DNA from: Salinarimonas sp.
GTDB lineage: Bacteria > Pseudomonadota > Alphaproteobacteria > Rhizobiales > Beijerinckiaceae
Direction: 5' to 3'
DNA length: 64,000 bases
NCBI RefSeq assembly: GCF_040111675.1
Contig: NZ_CP157794.1
Location: 1,350,001 to 1,414,000 of the forward strand
How positions within the stretch are numbered: position 1 is the stretch's first letter; every line of letters starts with the position of its first letter. A program made the translations under genes and the position numbers. Positions 10,116-18,943 of the stretch are shown one piece after another. Below the pieces are notes generated by a model. That model was given only the letters and a program-made list of their open reading frames with translations. It was not told the origin of the DNA and did no database searches.

Positions 10116-10676
10116 ATGATTCGCACCCTCTTCGCCGCCTCGACGCTGGCCCTCGCGCTGATCGCCGGCGCCGGCGCGACGACCGGGGCTCGCGCCCAGA
10201 CCGAGACGACGCCCGCCCAGCAGGCGCAGTTCTCCGAAAGCCACCTCGCGCTCGCCCGCGAGGTCGTCACCTCCTCGGGCCTTTCGCGCTCCTTCGAGGC
10301 GGTGATCCCGCAGATGCAGGAGGCGCTGCTGCGCCAGTACGGCCGCAATCCCGCGCTCGTGGACGACGTCACCGAGGTGATCCAGGACCTGCGGCCGGAG
10401 ATGGATCTCCAGCGCCGCGCGATGGTGAACCGCGCCGCCCGCGTCATCGCGGCGCGCCTGTCGGAGCAGGAGCTGACGCAGATCGCCGCGTTCTTCGACA
10501 CCGAAGCCGGCAAGCGCTACGTCGAGGTCCAGCCCGCCATCCTCGACGGGCTCATCTCGGAGATGCAGGTCTGGTCGCGCGAGCTCAACGAGTATCTGCA
10601 GATCCGGGTCCAGGCGGAGATGGTGGAGCGTCGCGAGGCGCAGGCGCAGCAGGGCGGCGCCCAGACGCAGCAGTGA
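10116..10676 (+). CDS. DUF2059 domain protein, exported
   Basis: This 186-residue protein has a signal peptide (LFAASTLALALIAGAGATTGARA) and a helical DUF2059 region in its second half, with LSEQELTQIAAFFDTEAGKRY as the typical segment. The C-terminus is glutamine-rich (AQAQQGGAQTQQ). The family is periplasmic and has no settled function. It lies 38 bp after rpiA and 40 bp before gor and may be cotranscribed with both. Confidence 0.85.
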   Translation: MIRTLFAASTLALALIAGAGATTGARAQTETTPAQQAQFSESHLALAREVVTSSGLSRSFEAVIPQMQEALLRQYGRNPALVDDVTEVIQDLRPEMDLQRRAMVNRAARVIAARLSEQELTQIAAFFDTEAGKRYVEVQPAILDGLISEMQVWSRELNEYLQIRVQAEMVERREAQAQQGGAQTQQ

Positions 10677-10716
10677 CCCGCGCGCGCCGTCGCGCCCGAA
10701 CCGGGAAGGCAGCCCC

Positions 10717-12111
10717 ATGAGCGACGATTTCGACCTCGACCTGTTCGTGATCGGGGGCGGCTCCGGCGGCGTGCGCGCCGCCCGCATCGCGGCCGGCTAC
10801 GGCGCGCGGGTCGCCGTCGCCGAGGAATTCCGCTACGGCGGCACCTGCGTGATCCGCGGCTGCGTTCCCAAGAAGCTGATGGTTCTCGCCTCGCGCTTCA
10901 CGGACGACTTCGCCGACGCCGCCGGCTACGGCTGGAGCGTCGGCGAGACCGCGTTCGACTGGCCGACGCTGATCGCCAACAAGGACAAGGAGATCGCCCG
11001 GCTCGAGGGCGTCTATCGCGGCAATCTCGAGAAGGCGGGCGTGCGGGTGCTCGACGGGCGCGCGGTGCTGGAGGGACCGCACGCGGTGCGCCTGCTCTCG
11101 ACCGGCGAGGTCTTTCGTGCCCGCCACATCCTGATCGCCGTGGGCGCGCGCCCCTCGCTCGAGCCGATGATCCCGGGCGGCGAGCTGGGCATCACCTCGA
11201 ACGAGATCTTCGACCTGAAGGAGCAGCCGAAGCGCATCCTCGTCGTCGGCGGCGGCTATATCGGCGTCGAGTTCGCGGGCATCTTCGCCGGGCTCGGCTC
11301 GACGGTGACGATGTCGCTGCGCGGCGACAAGCTGCTGCGCGGCTTCGACGAGGAGCTGCGCGACCGGCTCGGCGCGGCCTACGAGCGCAAGGGCGTGGCG
11401 CTCAAGTTCGGCACGACGCTCGAGCGGCTCGAGCGCGACGCCGACGGGGCCGTCGCCGCGACCTACGCCGACGGCTCGCGCGGGACCTACGACCAGGTGC
11501 TCGTGGCCACCGGCCGCAAGCCGAACACCGCCGATCTCGGGCTCGAGACGACCGGCGTCGCGCTCGACGACGGCGGCGCGATCGTCGTCGACGGCTATTC
11601 GCGTACGCTCTGCCCCTCGATCTGGGCGGTGGGCGACGTGACGAACCGCGCGGCGCTCACCCCGGTCGCGATCCGCGAGGGGCACGCCTTCGCCGACACG
11701 GTGTTCGGCGACAAGCCGACCATGGTCGACCACGAGATCATCCCCACCGCCGTGTTCTCGACCCCCGAGATCGGCACGGTCGGCTGCTCGGAGACGCTGG
11801 CGCGCCAGCGTGCGGGCGAGGTCGTGATCTACAAGACGGCCTTCCGCTCCATGCGCGCCACCCTGTCGGGCCGCGACGACCCGGTCTTCATGAAGCTCGT
11901 CGTCGACAAGACGAGCGACGTGGTGATGGGCGTCCACCTCTTCGGCCGCGACGCCGCCGAGATGATCCAGCTCGCCGGCATCGCCGTGATGATGGGCGCG
12001 ACGAAGGCGGACTTCGACCGCACCATCGCGGTGCACCCCACGGCGGCGGAGGAGCTGGTGACGATGCGCACGCCGCACGTCGAGGTGAAGAAGGGGACGT
12101 CGGCGGGATAG
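10717..12111 (+). CDS. gor: Glutathione-disulfide reductase
   Basis: A 464-residue flavoprotein disulfide reductase. The FAD loop GGGSGGVRAA is near residue 13. The redox-active pair GGTCVIRGCVPKK gives C44 and C49; the IRG version is the glutathione reductase form common in alphaproteobacteria and plants. The NADPH domain has GGGYIGVEFAG. The C-terminal dimer domain ends with HPTAAEELVTMR, which supplies the catalytic His-Glu pair. It keeps glutathione reduced with NADPH. Confidence 0.93.
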   Translation: MSDDFDLDLFVIGGGSGGVRAARIAAGYGARVAVAEEFRYGGTCVIRGCVPKKLMVLASRFTDDFADAAGYGWSVGETAFDWPTLIANKDKEIARLEGVYRGNLEKAGVRVLDGRAVLEGPHAVRLLSTGEVFRARHILIAVGARPSLEPMIPGGELGITSNEIFDLKEQPKRILVVGGGYIGVEFAGIFAGLGSTVTMSLRGDKLLRGFDEELRDRLGAAYERKGVALKFGTTLERLERDADGAVAATYADGSRGTYDQVLVATGRKPNTADLGLETTGVALDDGGAIVVDGYSRTLCPSIWAVGDVTNRAALTPVAIREGHAFADTVFGDKPTMVDHEIIPTAVFSTPEIGTVGCSETLARQRAGEVVIYKTAFRSMRATLSGRDDPVFMKLVVDKTSDVVMGVHLFGRDAAEMIQLAGIAVMMGATKADFDRTIAVHPTAAEELVTMRTPHVEVKKGTSAG

Positions 12112-12161
12112 GCGGGAGGCTCCCTCCGGACTTGTCGGCATATCGCGATCTCGAGGCGTAG

Positions 12162-12341
12162 AGCGCCGACGGACTCCCCTCTCCCTCGTGGAGACGGGCC
12201 GGGGGTGAGGGGCGTGCAGGTCTGTCTCGACGCCGATGCCGCACGGCGACAGCCGCGTCGATCCCGCCTCCGAACCGTCTCGCGCTGCATCGCGCCCCTC
12301 ATCCGCCCCCTTCGGAGGCACCTTCTCCACGAGGGAGAAGG
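12162..12341. repeat. Palindromic repeat, family B, copy 1
   Basis: A ~180-bp inverted element: CTCCCCTCTCCCTCGTGGA and GGGGGTGAGGGGCGTGCAGG on the left, GCGCCCCTCATCC and TCCACGAGGGAGAAGG on the right. A second copy with the same AGCGCCGACGG entry sequence lies at 49879-50066. It occupies most of the 427-bp gap between gor and the DAHP synthase gene. The rest of the gap holds the presumed promoter region of the synthase, in which I see no clear operator. Confidence 0.75.
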
Positions 12342-12538
12342 AAAGAACCGCGCCCTCCCTCCATCGTCCCACGCGCAACGATCTTGCGTGACGTCGCAGG
12401 CTACGGCAATCGCGCGTTAATCGCTCGCGTCCGCGGGCGGGTGCGTGTATAAGGCCGCTCCGTCGGGGATCGGCCCCGGCGGAGAACCGAGCCAGACGAG
12501 ACACGACGCGACGCGCGCGATTTTCAGGAGTGAGGACG

Positions 12539-13924
12539 ATGAGCGAGCGCTGGACGCCCGACAGCTGGAGGGGCAAGCCCATTCAGCAGGTTCCGGCCTA
12601 TGAGGATGCCGACCAGCTGGCTTCCGTCGAGAGCCAGCTCGCGGGCTTTCCTCCGCTCGTCTTCGCGGGCGAGGCGCGCAAGCTGAAGCAGAACCTCGCG
12701 GCGGTGGCCCGCGGGGAGGCTTTCCTGCTCCAGGGCGGCGATTGCGCCGAGAGCTTCGCCGAGCATTCCGCCGACAACATCCGCGATTTCTTCCGCGTCT
12801 TCCTGCAGATGGCCGTCGTCCTCACCTTCGCGGGCTCGTGCCCGGTGGTGAAGGTCGGGCGCATCGCCGGCCAGTTCGCCAAGCCCCGCTCGTCCGACAT
12901 CGAGACCGTCGGCGACGTGGCGCTGCCGAGCTACCGCGGCGACATCGTCAACGACATCGCCTTCACGCCCGACGGCCGCAAGCCCGATCCGGTGCGCCAG
13001 CTCGACGCCTACCGCCAGTCGGCGGCGACGCTGAACCTGCTGCGCGCCTTCGCGACCGGCGGCTTCGCCAACCTCGAGAACGCGCATCGCTGGATGCTCG
13101 GCTTCATCAAGGACAGCCCCCAGAGCGCGCGCTATGCCGACGTCGCCGAGCGCATCACCGAGGCGATCGCCTTCATGAAGGCGATCGGCATCGAGGCCGA
13201 CCGGCATCCCGAGGTGAAGAACACCGATTTCTACACCAGCCACGAGGCGCTGCTGCTCGGCTACGAGCAGGCGCTGACCCGCGTCGACTCGACCTCGGGC
13301 GACTATTACGCCACGTCCGGGCACATGATCTGGATCGGCGACCGCACCCGCCAGCCGGACCACGCGCACGTGGAATACGCGCGCGGCGTGAGGAACCCGA
13401 TCGGCCTCAAGTGCGGCCCCTCGCTGAAGGCGGACGAGCTGCTGCGCCTGATCGACCTCCTGAACCCGGCGGACGAGCCCGGGCGGCTGACGCTGATCTG
13501 TCGCTTCGGCGCGGACAAGGTGTTCGATCACCTGCCGGCGCTCGTGCGCGCCGTCAAGCGCGAGGGCCGCTCCGTCGTGTGGTCCTGCGACCCGATGCAC
13601 GGCAACACGGTCAAGGCCGGCTCAGGCTACAAGACGCGGCCGTTCGACCAGATCATGCAGGAGGTGCGCAACTTCTTCGCCGTGCACCAGGCGGAGGGGA
13701 CGCATGCGGGCGGCATCCACCTCGAGATGACGGGCAAGAACGTCACCGAATGCACCGGCGGCGCGCGCGCTCTGACCGATGCCGACCTGTCGGATCGCTA
13801 CCACACCTATTGCGATCCGCGGCTCAATGCCGAGCAGGCGCTGGAGATCGCTTTCCTGACCGCCGAGCTGATCAAGCGCGAGCGCCAGGGGCGCGAGCGG
13901 CCGCAGGTCGAAGCGGCCGAGTGA
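12539..13924 (+). CDS. aroG: 3-deoxy-7-phosphoheptulonate synthase, class II (DAHP synthase)
   Basis: This 461-residue enzyme condenses phosphoenolpyruvate and erythrose 4-phosphate, the entry to the shikimate pathway. It is the plant/Mycobacterium-like class II form: the protein begins [17 protein letters not shown], followed by [11 protein letters not shown], the [14 protein letters not shown] block, [19 protein letters not shown] and GIHLEMTG. The class is metal-dependent, with the first Cys (GGDCAE) a ligand. The ATG at 12539 follows CAGGAGTGAGG. Allosteric properties cannot be told from sequence; the aroG symbol is used loosely for this class. Confidence 0.95.
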   Translation: MSERWTPDSWRGKPIQQVPAYEDADQLASVESQLAGFPPLVFAGEARKLKQNLAAVARGEAFLLQGGDCAESFAEHSADNIRDFFRVFLQMAVVLTFAGSCPVVKVGRIAGQFAKPRSSDIETVGDVALPSYRGDIVNDIAFTPDGRKPDPVRQLDAYRQSAATLNLLRAFATGGFANLENAHRWMLGFIKDSPQSARYADVAERITEAIAFMKAIGIEADRHPEVKNTDFYTSHEALLLGYEQALTRVDSTSGDYYATSGHMIWIGDRTRQPDHAHVEYARGVRNPIGLKCGPSLKADELLRLIDLLNPADEPGRLTLICRFGADKVFDHLPALVRAVKREGRSVVWSCDPMHGNTVKAGSGYKTRPFDQIMQEVRNFFAVHQAEGTHAGGIHLEMTGKNVTECTGGARALTDADLSDRYHTYCDPRLNAEQALEIAFLTAELIKRERQGRERPQVEAAE

Positions 13925-14041
13925 CGCGATCGAGGACCGGCGCCGCCTCTCGTCCGGGGCGGCGTCCGGACGGCGCCCGCTGCGCCTGCGGGCTCCGCAC
14001 CGGTCGAGCCCCCCGCCTCGCCGAGATCGGTGGGAGGCCAT

Positions 14042-14066
14042 AAAAAACGCCGCTGTCGAAGCGGCG
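14042..14066 (-). terminator. Intrinsic terminator of dksA
   Basis: On the minus strand, 11 bp after the dksA stop, CGCCGCT-TCGAC-AGCGGCG forms a perfect 7-bp stem followed at once by six T residues. This is a textbook Rho-independent terminator and the clearest in the window. Confidence 0.9.
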
Positions 14067-14076
14067 CGAGATCGGG

Positions 14077-14496
14077 TCAGTCGTCGCGGTGGACGCGTTC
14101 GTTGCGCTCGTGGCGTTCCTGGGCCTCGAGCGAGAGCGTCGCGATGGGCCGGGCCTCGAGGCGCTTGAGCGAGATCGGCTCGCCCGTCTCCTCGCAATAG
14201 CCGTAGGAGCCGTCCTCGATGCGTGCGAGCGCCGCGTCGATCTTGGCGATGAGCTTGCGCTGACGATCCCGGGCGCGCAGCTCGATGGCGCGGTCCGTCT
14301 CCGAGGAGGCGCGGTCGGCGATGTCGGGGTGGTTCTCGTTCTCGCTCTGGAGGGTCGCGAGCGTCTCGCTCGATTCGCGAATGATGTCCTGCTTCCATTG
14401 GAGCAGCTTGCGTCGGAAGTACTCGCGCTGGCGCTCGTTCATGAAGGGTTCGTCCTCGGTGGGACGGTAGCCCTGGTCGATGATGGAATTCGACAT
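14077..14496 (-). CDS. dksA: DksA/TraR-family RNA polymerase-binding regulator
   Basis: This 139-residue protein has the DksA plan: a coiled coil (about residues 25-90) that enters the RNA polymerase secondary channel, then a globular zinc-finger-like domain, YGYCEETGEPISLKRLEARPIAT. Only one cysteine (C101) of the canonical C4 zinc site remains, a pattern recalled from many alphaproteobacterial DksA proteins. Family members work with ppGpp to reset transcription in starvation. The ATG at 14496 gives the expected length; a longer upstream frame lacks family similarity. It has a strong terminator and sits beside fliX. Confidence 0.9.
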   Translation of the reverse strand: MSNSIIDQGYRPTEDEPFMNERQREYFRRKLLQWKQDIIRESSETLATLQSENENHPDIADRASSETDRAIELRARDRQRKLIAKIDAALARIEDGSYGYCEETGEPISLKRLEARPIATLSLEAQERHERNERVHRDD

Positions 14497-14686
14497 GTTG
14501 GCCCTTCTCGCTGCCGCCGCGCCGTCGGGACCCGCCCCTCGGGCGCGGCTCCTTATACCGGAGCGGGTCCCCGGGGACAATCGCGAAAAGTGGACGGAAA
14601 ATGGCGGCAATCCGGCCGTTTGCGGTGCAGCATGCCTGGCCGTGCGGCGTTCAACCGATTGGAGCCTCGAAAGTCGGCCGCCGGGG

Positions 14687-15133
14687 TCAGGAGTCTCGGT
14701 CGCCGGCCGCGCGACCCTCGCGGGCCGAAAGCTTGGCGATCTCGACCTCGGCGCGCAGCTCGATCTGGGCGAGGATCTCGTCGAGGCGCGGATCGCCGGT
14801 CGCCTCGCGTCTCTCTCCGAGACGCCGGGCGATTTGGGCGAGATCGTCGGGGGCGACCCGGCCGGAGAGGATCGCCGCCTTGAGCCGGTCGAGCCCGTCG
14901 AGCAGCTCCCGGCCGCGCTGGGCCGCGCGGCGGCGCCGCTCCTCGGGGTCCGGTTCGCCCTGGAGCGCGAGGATGGCGTCGAGGCTCGTCGTCGGTCCGA
15001 CGGAGGCCGCACGCGGTCCGGCGGCGGCGCCCCCCTCGGCGCTCTCGCTGACGGAGAAGCCCGAGCCATCGGCGCGGCGCCGGGCGTTCGCGATGGACGC
15101 GATCGAGGCGCCCGGCTTGCTCTCGATACGCAT
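14687..15133 (-). CDS. fliX: Flagellar assembly regulator FliX
   Basis: This 148-residue protein matches FliX by size, by the basic N-terminus starting MRIE, the conserved LDAILALQG region (51-59) and a helical C-terminus (RGRELLDGLDRLKAAILSG, RLDEILAQIELRAEVEIAKL). In Caulobacter FliX couples assembly of the basal body to the activity of the sigma-54 activator FlbD. It is divergent from flgI, the same arrangement I recall from Caulobacter. About 190 bp separate it from dksA. Confidence 0.85.
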   Translation of the reverse strand: MRIESKPGASIASIANARRRADGSGFSVSESAEGGAAAGPRAASVGPTTSLDAILALQGEPDPEERRRRAAQRGRELLDGLDRLKAAILSGRVAPDDLAQIARRLGERREATGDPRLDEILAQIELRAEVEIAKLSAREGRAAGDRDS

Positions 15134-15317
15134 GGGACCCCCTTTTCCCGGTTCTCGAAACCGGGCTCGATCCTCGCCGGACAGGGTTAACGAAAAGTTT
15201 ACGGCCCGGCAGAGCCTGCCGGCATAGTGCGGGATCTGCCGGGCGGACGGCGTCGGCGGACCGCGCGCTCCACGCCGAAAGGCTTGCTTCGCAACGCGTC
15301 GACGGAAGCGGCACGGG

Positions 15318-15333
15318 TGGCACGCGCTTCGCA
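15318..15333 (+). promoter_or_regulatory. Sigma-54-type promoter upstream of flgI
   Basis: TGGCACGCGCTTCGCA matches the -24/-12 consensus TGGCACG-N4-TTGCA except one base in the -12 box, and keeps the invariant GG-N10-GC spacing. The -12 GC is about 30 bp before the flgI ATG, leaving room for the site GGAGGAGCC. Sigma-54 control of flgI under FlbD and FliX is known in Caulobacter; here it is inferred. Confidence 0.6.
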
Positions 15334-15362
15334 GCGGGGAAGCGCGTTCCGGAGGAGCCGAT

Positions 15363-16523
15363 ATGAAGCGCGCGCGTCTCGTCACCCGTCTCGTCAGCCT
15401 CGCCGTCGCCGCGGCGGCGGCGCTCGCGCTCGTGCTGCCGGCGCCGGCCGCCCTCGCCGACGCCACGCGCCCGCTCACCTCGCTGTCGCGGATCAAGGAC
15501 CTCGCCGACATCGAGGGCGTGCGCCAGAACCAGCTCGTCGGCTACGGCCTCGTGGTCGGCCTCAACGGCACCGGCGACACGCTCAACAACTCGCCCTTCA
15601 CCCGCCAGTCGCTCACCGCCATGCTGGAGCGGCTCGGCGTCAACACGCGCGGGCAGAACCTGCGCACGGCGAACGTCGCGGCGGTGATGGTGACGGCGAA
15701 CCTGCCGGCCTTCTCGACGCAAGGCACGCGGCTCGACGTCACCGTCTCGGCGCTGGGCGACGCGTCCTCGCTGCAGGGCGGCACGCTCCTGGTCACGCCG
15801 CTTCTCGGCGCCGACGGGGAGGTCTACGCCGTGGCGCAGGGGCCGGTCGCCATCGCCGGCTTCGCCGCGCAGGGCGCCGCCGCCTCGATCACCCAGGGCG
15901 TGCCGACGGTGGGACGCATCGCCAACGGCGCCCTGATCGAGCGCGAGATCGAGTTCCGGCTCGACGTCCAGACCGGCCTGCGGCTCGCCCTGCGCAACCC
16001 GGACTTCACCACCGCCCGGCGGATCGCGGCGGCGATCGACGCCTTCATGGGCGCGCCCGTCGCCGAGCCGCTGAACCCCTCCTCCGTCGCCATCCGCGTG
16101 CCGGAGGGCTATCCCGGCAACATCGTCTCGCTGCTCACCGACATCGAGCAGCTGCGCGTCGAGCCGGACCAGCCGGCCCGCGTCGTCATCGACGAGCGCT
16201 CGGGCATCATCGTCATGGGGCGCGACGTACGCGTCTCCACCGTGGCGGTGGCGCAGGGCAACCTCACCGTCACCATCACCGAGCAGCCGCAGGTGGCCCA
16301 GCCCGATCCGTTCTCGCTCGGCGAGACGGTCGTCGTGCCGCGCACCGGCGTTCAGGTCGAGACCGACGGCGACCAGCGTCTCGCGATCGTGGATACCGGC
16401 GTGAGCCTGCGCGAGCTCGTCGACGGGCTCAACGCGCTCGGCGTCGGCCCGCGCGACCTCATCGCCATCCTCCAGGCGATCAAGGCGGCGGGCGCCCTCC
16501 AGGCCGAGATCGAGGTGATGTGA
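15363..16523 (+). CDS. flgI: Flagellar basal body P-ring protein FlgI
   Basis: A 386-residue periplasmic protein forming the P ring around the flagellar rod in the peptidoglycan layer. A strong signal peptide ends near ALA-DA (residues 33-36). The mature start RIKDLADIEGVRQNQLVGYGLVVGLNGTGD is the family hallmark, and the C-terminus (LVDGLNALGVGPRDLIAILQAIKAAGALQAEIEVM) also matches. Full length. The stop overlaps the next start as TGATG, so it is coupled to cheL. Confidence 0.97.
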   Translation: MKRARLVTRLVSLAVAAAAALALVLPAPAALADATRPLTSLSRIKDLADIEGVRQNQLVGYGLVVGLNGTGDTLNNSPFTRQSLTAMLERLGVNTRGQNLRTANVAAVMVTANLPAFSTQGTRLDVTVSALGDASSLQGGTLLVTPLLGADGEVYAVAQGPVAIAGFAAQGAAASITQGVPTVGRIANGALIEREIEFRLDVQTGLRLALRNPDFTTARRIAAAIDAFMGAPVAEPLNPSSVAIRVPEGYPGNIVSLLTDIEQLRVEPDQPARVVIDERSGIIVMGRDVRVSTVAVAQGNLTVTITEQPQVAQPDPFSLGETVVVPRTGVQVETDGDQRLAIVDTGVSLRELVDGLNALGVGPRDLIAILQAIKAAGALQAEIEVM

Positions 16524-16864
16524 TGAACCCGAGCCTCACCGCCTTCGCCGCCACCGACCAGAGCCTCTCGACCCGCCTCGAGGCCGCGCGGACCGGCCTC
16601 GCCCGCGGCGCCGCCTCGCCGGAAGCGGCCGCGCGCGCCCGCGAGACGGCGAACGACTTCGAGGCGATGATGCTCGAGGAGATGCTCGGGCGCGTGTTCG
16701 AGAGCGTCGGCGACACGGGCTTCTTCGGCGAGGCCGGGCCGGGCGCGGGCATGTATCGTTCGATGCTCGTCAAGGAATATGCCGGCATGATCTCCGAGCG
16801 CGGAGGCATCGGGCTCGCCGACCAGGTCTATGCCGAGATCCTCAAGCTCCAGGAGGCCGCCTGA
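16523..16864 (+). CDS. cheL: Rod-binding protein of the CheL/FlgJ N-terminal type
   Basis: This 113-residue protein consists only of the FlgJ rod-binding domain: DFEAMMLEEMLGRVFESVG, GAGMYRSMLVKEYAGMISERGGIGLADQVYAEIL. It has no peptidoglycan hydrolase domain, as in alphaproteobacterial CheL. It is thought to act as a scaffold for rod assembly in the periplasm. It overlaps flgI and the following gene by one base (TGATG at both ends), so the three are one operon. Confidence 0.9.
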   Translation: MNPSLTAFAATDQSLSTRLEAARTGLARGAASPEAAARARETANDFEAMMLEEMLGRVFESVGDTGFFGEAGPGAGMYRSMLVKEYAGMISERGGIGLADQVYAEILKLQEAA

Positions 16865-17352
16865 TGTGGGCCGACGAACGCAAGCCACCCGTCGAGACGC
16901 CCCGCGTCGCCACGCGCGAGGCGGCCGCCGCCCTCGTGGCCGAGGTGAGCGGGGTGATGAAGGATCTCGAGAAGGTGCTCGAGGTCGAGACCGCGCACCT
17001 GCGCGCCGGGCGCATCCGCGACGGCCTCGCCCAGGAGGAGCGCAAGAGCGCGCTGACCTCGCGCTATCTCCAGGGGCTCGAGGCGCTCAAGGCGAACGCG
17101 GTGGCGCTCGCGCGCTTCGCGCCGGACGCGCTGGAGCGGCTCAAGGCCGAGCACGCGGCCTTCTCGCGGGTGATCGAGACGAACCAGATCGTGCTCGCCA
17201 CGGCGCGCGCCGTTTCCGAGGGGCTCGTGCGCTCGCTCTCGTCGGAGCTCGACCGCGGCGCGCGACCCGCAGGCTACGGTCCGGGCGGCGCCGGAGGAGG
17301 GCGCCCCGCCGCGCCGGCGGGCGGCTCGCTCGTGCTCTCCAGGTCGTTGTAG
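16864..17352 (+). CDS. FlgN-like flagellar protein (FlbY position)
   Basis: This 162-residue helical protein carries a FlgN-type region: a long amphipathic helix (VAEVSGVMKDLEKVLEVETAHLRAGRI), the segment EERKSALTSRYLQGLEALK and a second helix to about residue 125. The tail is rich in Gly, Pro and Ala. FlgN proteins are chaperones for hook-associated proteins. It is third in the flgI-cheL operon, the position of flbY in Caulobacter, as I recall. Family assignment rests on pattern and context. Confidence 0.7.
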   Translation: MWADERKPPVETPRVATREAAAALVAEVSGVMKDLEKVLEVETAHLRAGRIRDGLAQEERKSALTSRYLQGLEALKANAVALARFAPDALERLKAEHAAFSRVIETNQIVLATARAVSEGLVRSLSSELDRGARPAGYGPGGAGGGRPAAPAGGSLVLSRSL

Positions 17353-17495
17353 GCGCTCGAGCCTCGACACCGCGACGTCCCGATTCGAGGCGTTTTGCGC
17401 CATCGGGATTTAACCCTTTGCTTAAACGGTCGATTCAGCGAAGCCGGGTATCGTCCCCACGCGGCCAGAAGGGCCGTGGACGAGGAGGCCTGCCC

Positions 17496-17879
17496 ATGGA
17501 TTTCGGCAGCGTTCCGAAAACACCGGCGACGCCGACCGCGAAGGCGTCGAACCCCGCCGCGGTGGCGGCGGTGCAGCGCGCCGACGCGCAGACCGCGCCC
17601 AAGCCCGCGCCGACGGTGCTCGACCCGTCCCGGACCGTCACGCAAGTGGCGGAGAGCGAGGCCGTGCGCCTCGACATGAATCCGGGCGCGGAGGAGCGTG
17701 CGGCTCTGGACGCGGCGATCAAGCGCGTGCTCGCCCGTCGGACCGACATCGACGAGGCGACGCGCGCCGTCGTCACGCGCAAGGTCGACACGGAGTCGGG
17801 AGAGGTGGTGGATCAGGTTCCCGCCGAGAGCCTGCTCAAGCTGCGCGCCTACCTGCGCGGGGTCGAGCCCGGCCGTTGA
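17496..17879 (+). CDS. FlaG-like flagellar protein
   Basis: A 127-residue protein with a low-complexity N-terminal half (Ala/Pro/Lys) and a FlaG-like C-terminal block, RKVDTESGEVVDQVPAESLLKLRAYL. That form (variable start, then D-x-x-[ST]-G-E-V-V-x-Q-[IV]-P) is typical of FlaG proteins linked to filament length or flagellin. The ATG at 17496 follows CGAGGAGGCC. It lies between the flgI operon and convergent flaF, so a flagellar role is likely. Confidence 0.7.
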   Translation: MDFGSVPKTPATPTAKASNPAAVAAVQRADAQTAPKPAPTVLDPSRTVTQVAESEAVRLDMNPGAEERAALDAAIKRVLARRTDIDEATRAVVTRKVDTESGEVVDQVPAESLLKLRAYLRGVEPGR

Positions 17880-17954
17880 GCCGGCCGCGCGCGTCCCTTC
17901 CGACCCCGGAGTCCAGGGCTTCCGGGGCGCTGGCGCACGCCGGTCGGGCCGGCG

Positions 17955-18326
17955 TCAGGCCGCGGCCTGCCCGCGCAGGCCCGCCGCGATGTCGGCGTTG
18001 ATCGAGACCAGGATATCGAGGCGCTCGGCCGCCGGCTTCGCATAGATCTCGTCCATGCGGCGGAACACGAAGATGCCGAGGCTGGCGAGGTTGCCTTTCA
18101 GCTCGGCGGGCAGCGGGTTCGAGGCGTCGACGATAGAGGGAAGGAAGACGGCCCAGATCCGCTTGTTGAACTCGAGCGCCTCGTCGACGAGCTGCTCGTC
18201 CGCGAAGCGCTCGCGTGCGGCCTGCAGCTTCGCGGCGGCGCGCATGAAGAGATCGGCCTCCAGCTCGCGCTGGTCGACCTTCGCCGTCTTCGCCGTGCTG
18301 GCGTAGGCCTGGGCGGCGTTGTGCAT
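17955..18326 (-). CDS. flaF: Flagellar biosynthesis regulator FlaF
   Basis: A 123-residue helical protein with the FlaF features: AAQAYASTAKTAKVDQRELEADLFMRAA at the start and NKRIWAVFLPSIVDASNPLPAELKGNLASLGIFVFRRM in the middle. In Caulobacter FlaF promotes flagellin synthesis or secretion and opposes FlbT. It lies just downstream of flbT (gap about 90 bp), the usual pairing in alphaproteobacteria, close to two flagellin genes. Confidence 0.93.
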   Translation of the reverse strand: MHNAAQAYASTAKTAKVDQRELEADLFMRAAAKLQAARERFADEQLVDEALEFNKRIWAVFLPSIVDASNPLPAELKGNLASLGIFVFRRMDEIYAKPAAERLDILVSINADIAAGLRGQAAA

Positions 18327-18413
18327 CCTCGTTACCCCCGACTGGACTGGCCCGCCGATCGTGACCGATCTGGATTAAGTTTGGGTTGCCGACGTAAAGG
18401 CGCGCGTCGCTCG

Positions 18414-18812
18414 TCAGGCGGCCTGCTGGGCATGGGCGATGACCGAGCGCTCGTAGGCGATCAGCTTGCGGCAGAGCTTGAGCGCCGCGTAGAGGTTCTC
18501 CGCCACGAAGCGCTCGGCGATGGCCGCGAGGAAGCGCTTGGTGCTCGGGGCGGCGCCGACGATCTCGGCCGCGAGCGCGTGGAAATGCGGCGCCGCCTCC
18601 TCGAAGGAGATCTCCTCGAGATAGACGCGCTCGATCAGCACGTAGAGCTTCTTGCAGACCGTGTCCGCCTCCTCGGGCGTGATCACGTCCTTGCAGCGCA
18701 GGATCGGCGCGCGGCCGTCGACGACGAAGGTCGTGCGCGTCGGCCCGTTGGTGAGGGCGACCTTCCCGATGATGATCCGCTCGTGCGGCTTGAGCTCGAT
18801 GCGCAGCGCCAT
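18414..18812 (-). CDS. flbT: Flagellin translation repressor FlbT
   Basis: A 132-residue protein matching FlbT: MALRIELKPHERIIIGKVALTNGPTRTTFVVDG near the N-terminus, then LRCKDVITPEEADTVCKKLYVLIERVYLEE. FlbT binds flagellin mRNA 5' leaders in Caulobacter and destabilises them when assembly is incomplete. Its targets here would be the flagellin genes at 18944-19786 and 22718-23566. RBS GGAGGAGCC precedes the ATG. Confidence 0.94.
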   Translation of the reverse strand: MALRIELKPHERIIIGKVALTNGPTRTTFVVDGRAPILRCKDVITPEEADTVCKKLYVLIERVYLEEISFEEAAPHFHALAAEIVGAAPSTKRFLAAIAERFVAENLYAALKLCRKLIAYERSVIAHAQQAA

Positions 18813-18878
18813 GGCGGCTCCTCCGGCTTGTTCGCGCCGAGCCTAACGAGCTCTTGGTAAACGATCCTTTAAAGAAGA

Positions 18879-18908
18879 AGCGCCGCGCCCCTCTCGAGGC
18901 GCGGCGCT
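18879..18908 (-). terminator. Intrinsic terminator of the first flagellin gene
   Basis: A perfect 11-bp stem, AGCGCCGCGCC with GGCGCGGCGCT and an 8-base loop, lies 35 bp after the flagellin stop. On the minus strand it is followed by TCTTCTTTAAAGG, a T-rich tail. It separates the flagellin transcript from flbT. Confidence 0.8.
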
Positions 18909-18943
18909 GAGATGGTCGTGGCGGGATCTCTCCCGACGCGCGA

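Noticed and set aside
14077..15069. A 330-residue fusion reading through fliX into dksA
   Set aside because: The upstream part is a shadow of fliX in another frame; the ATG at 14496 gives the standard DksA length.
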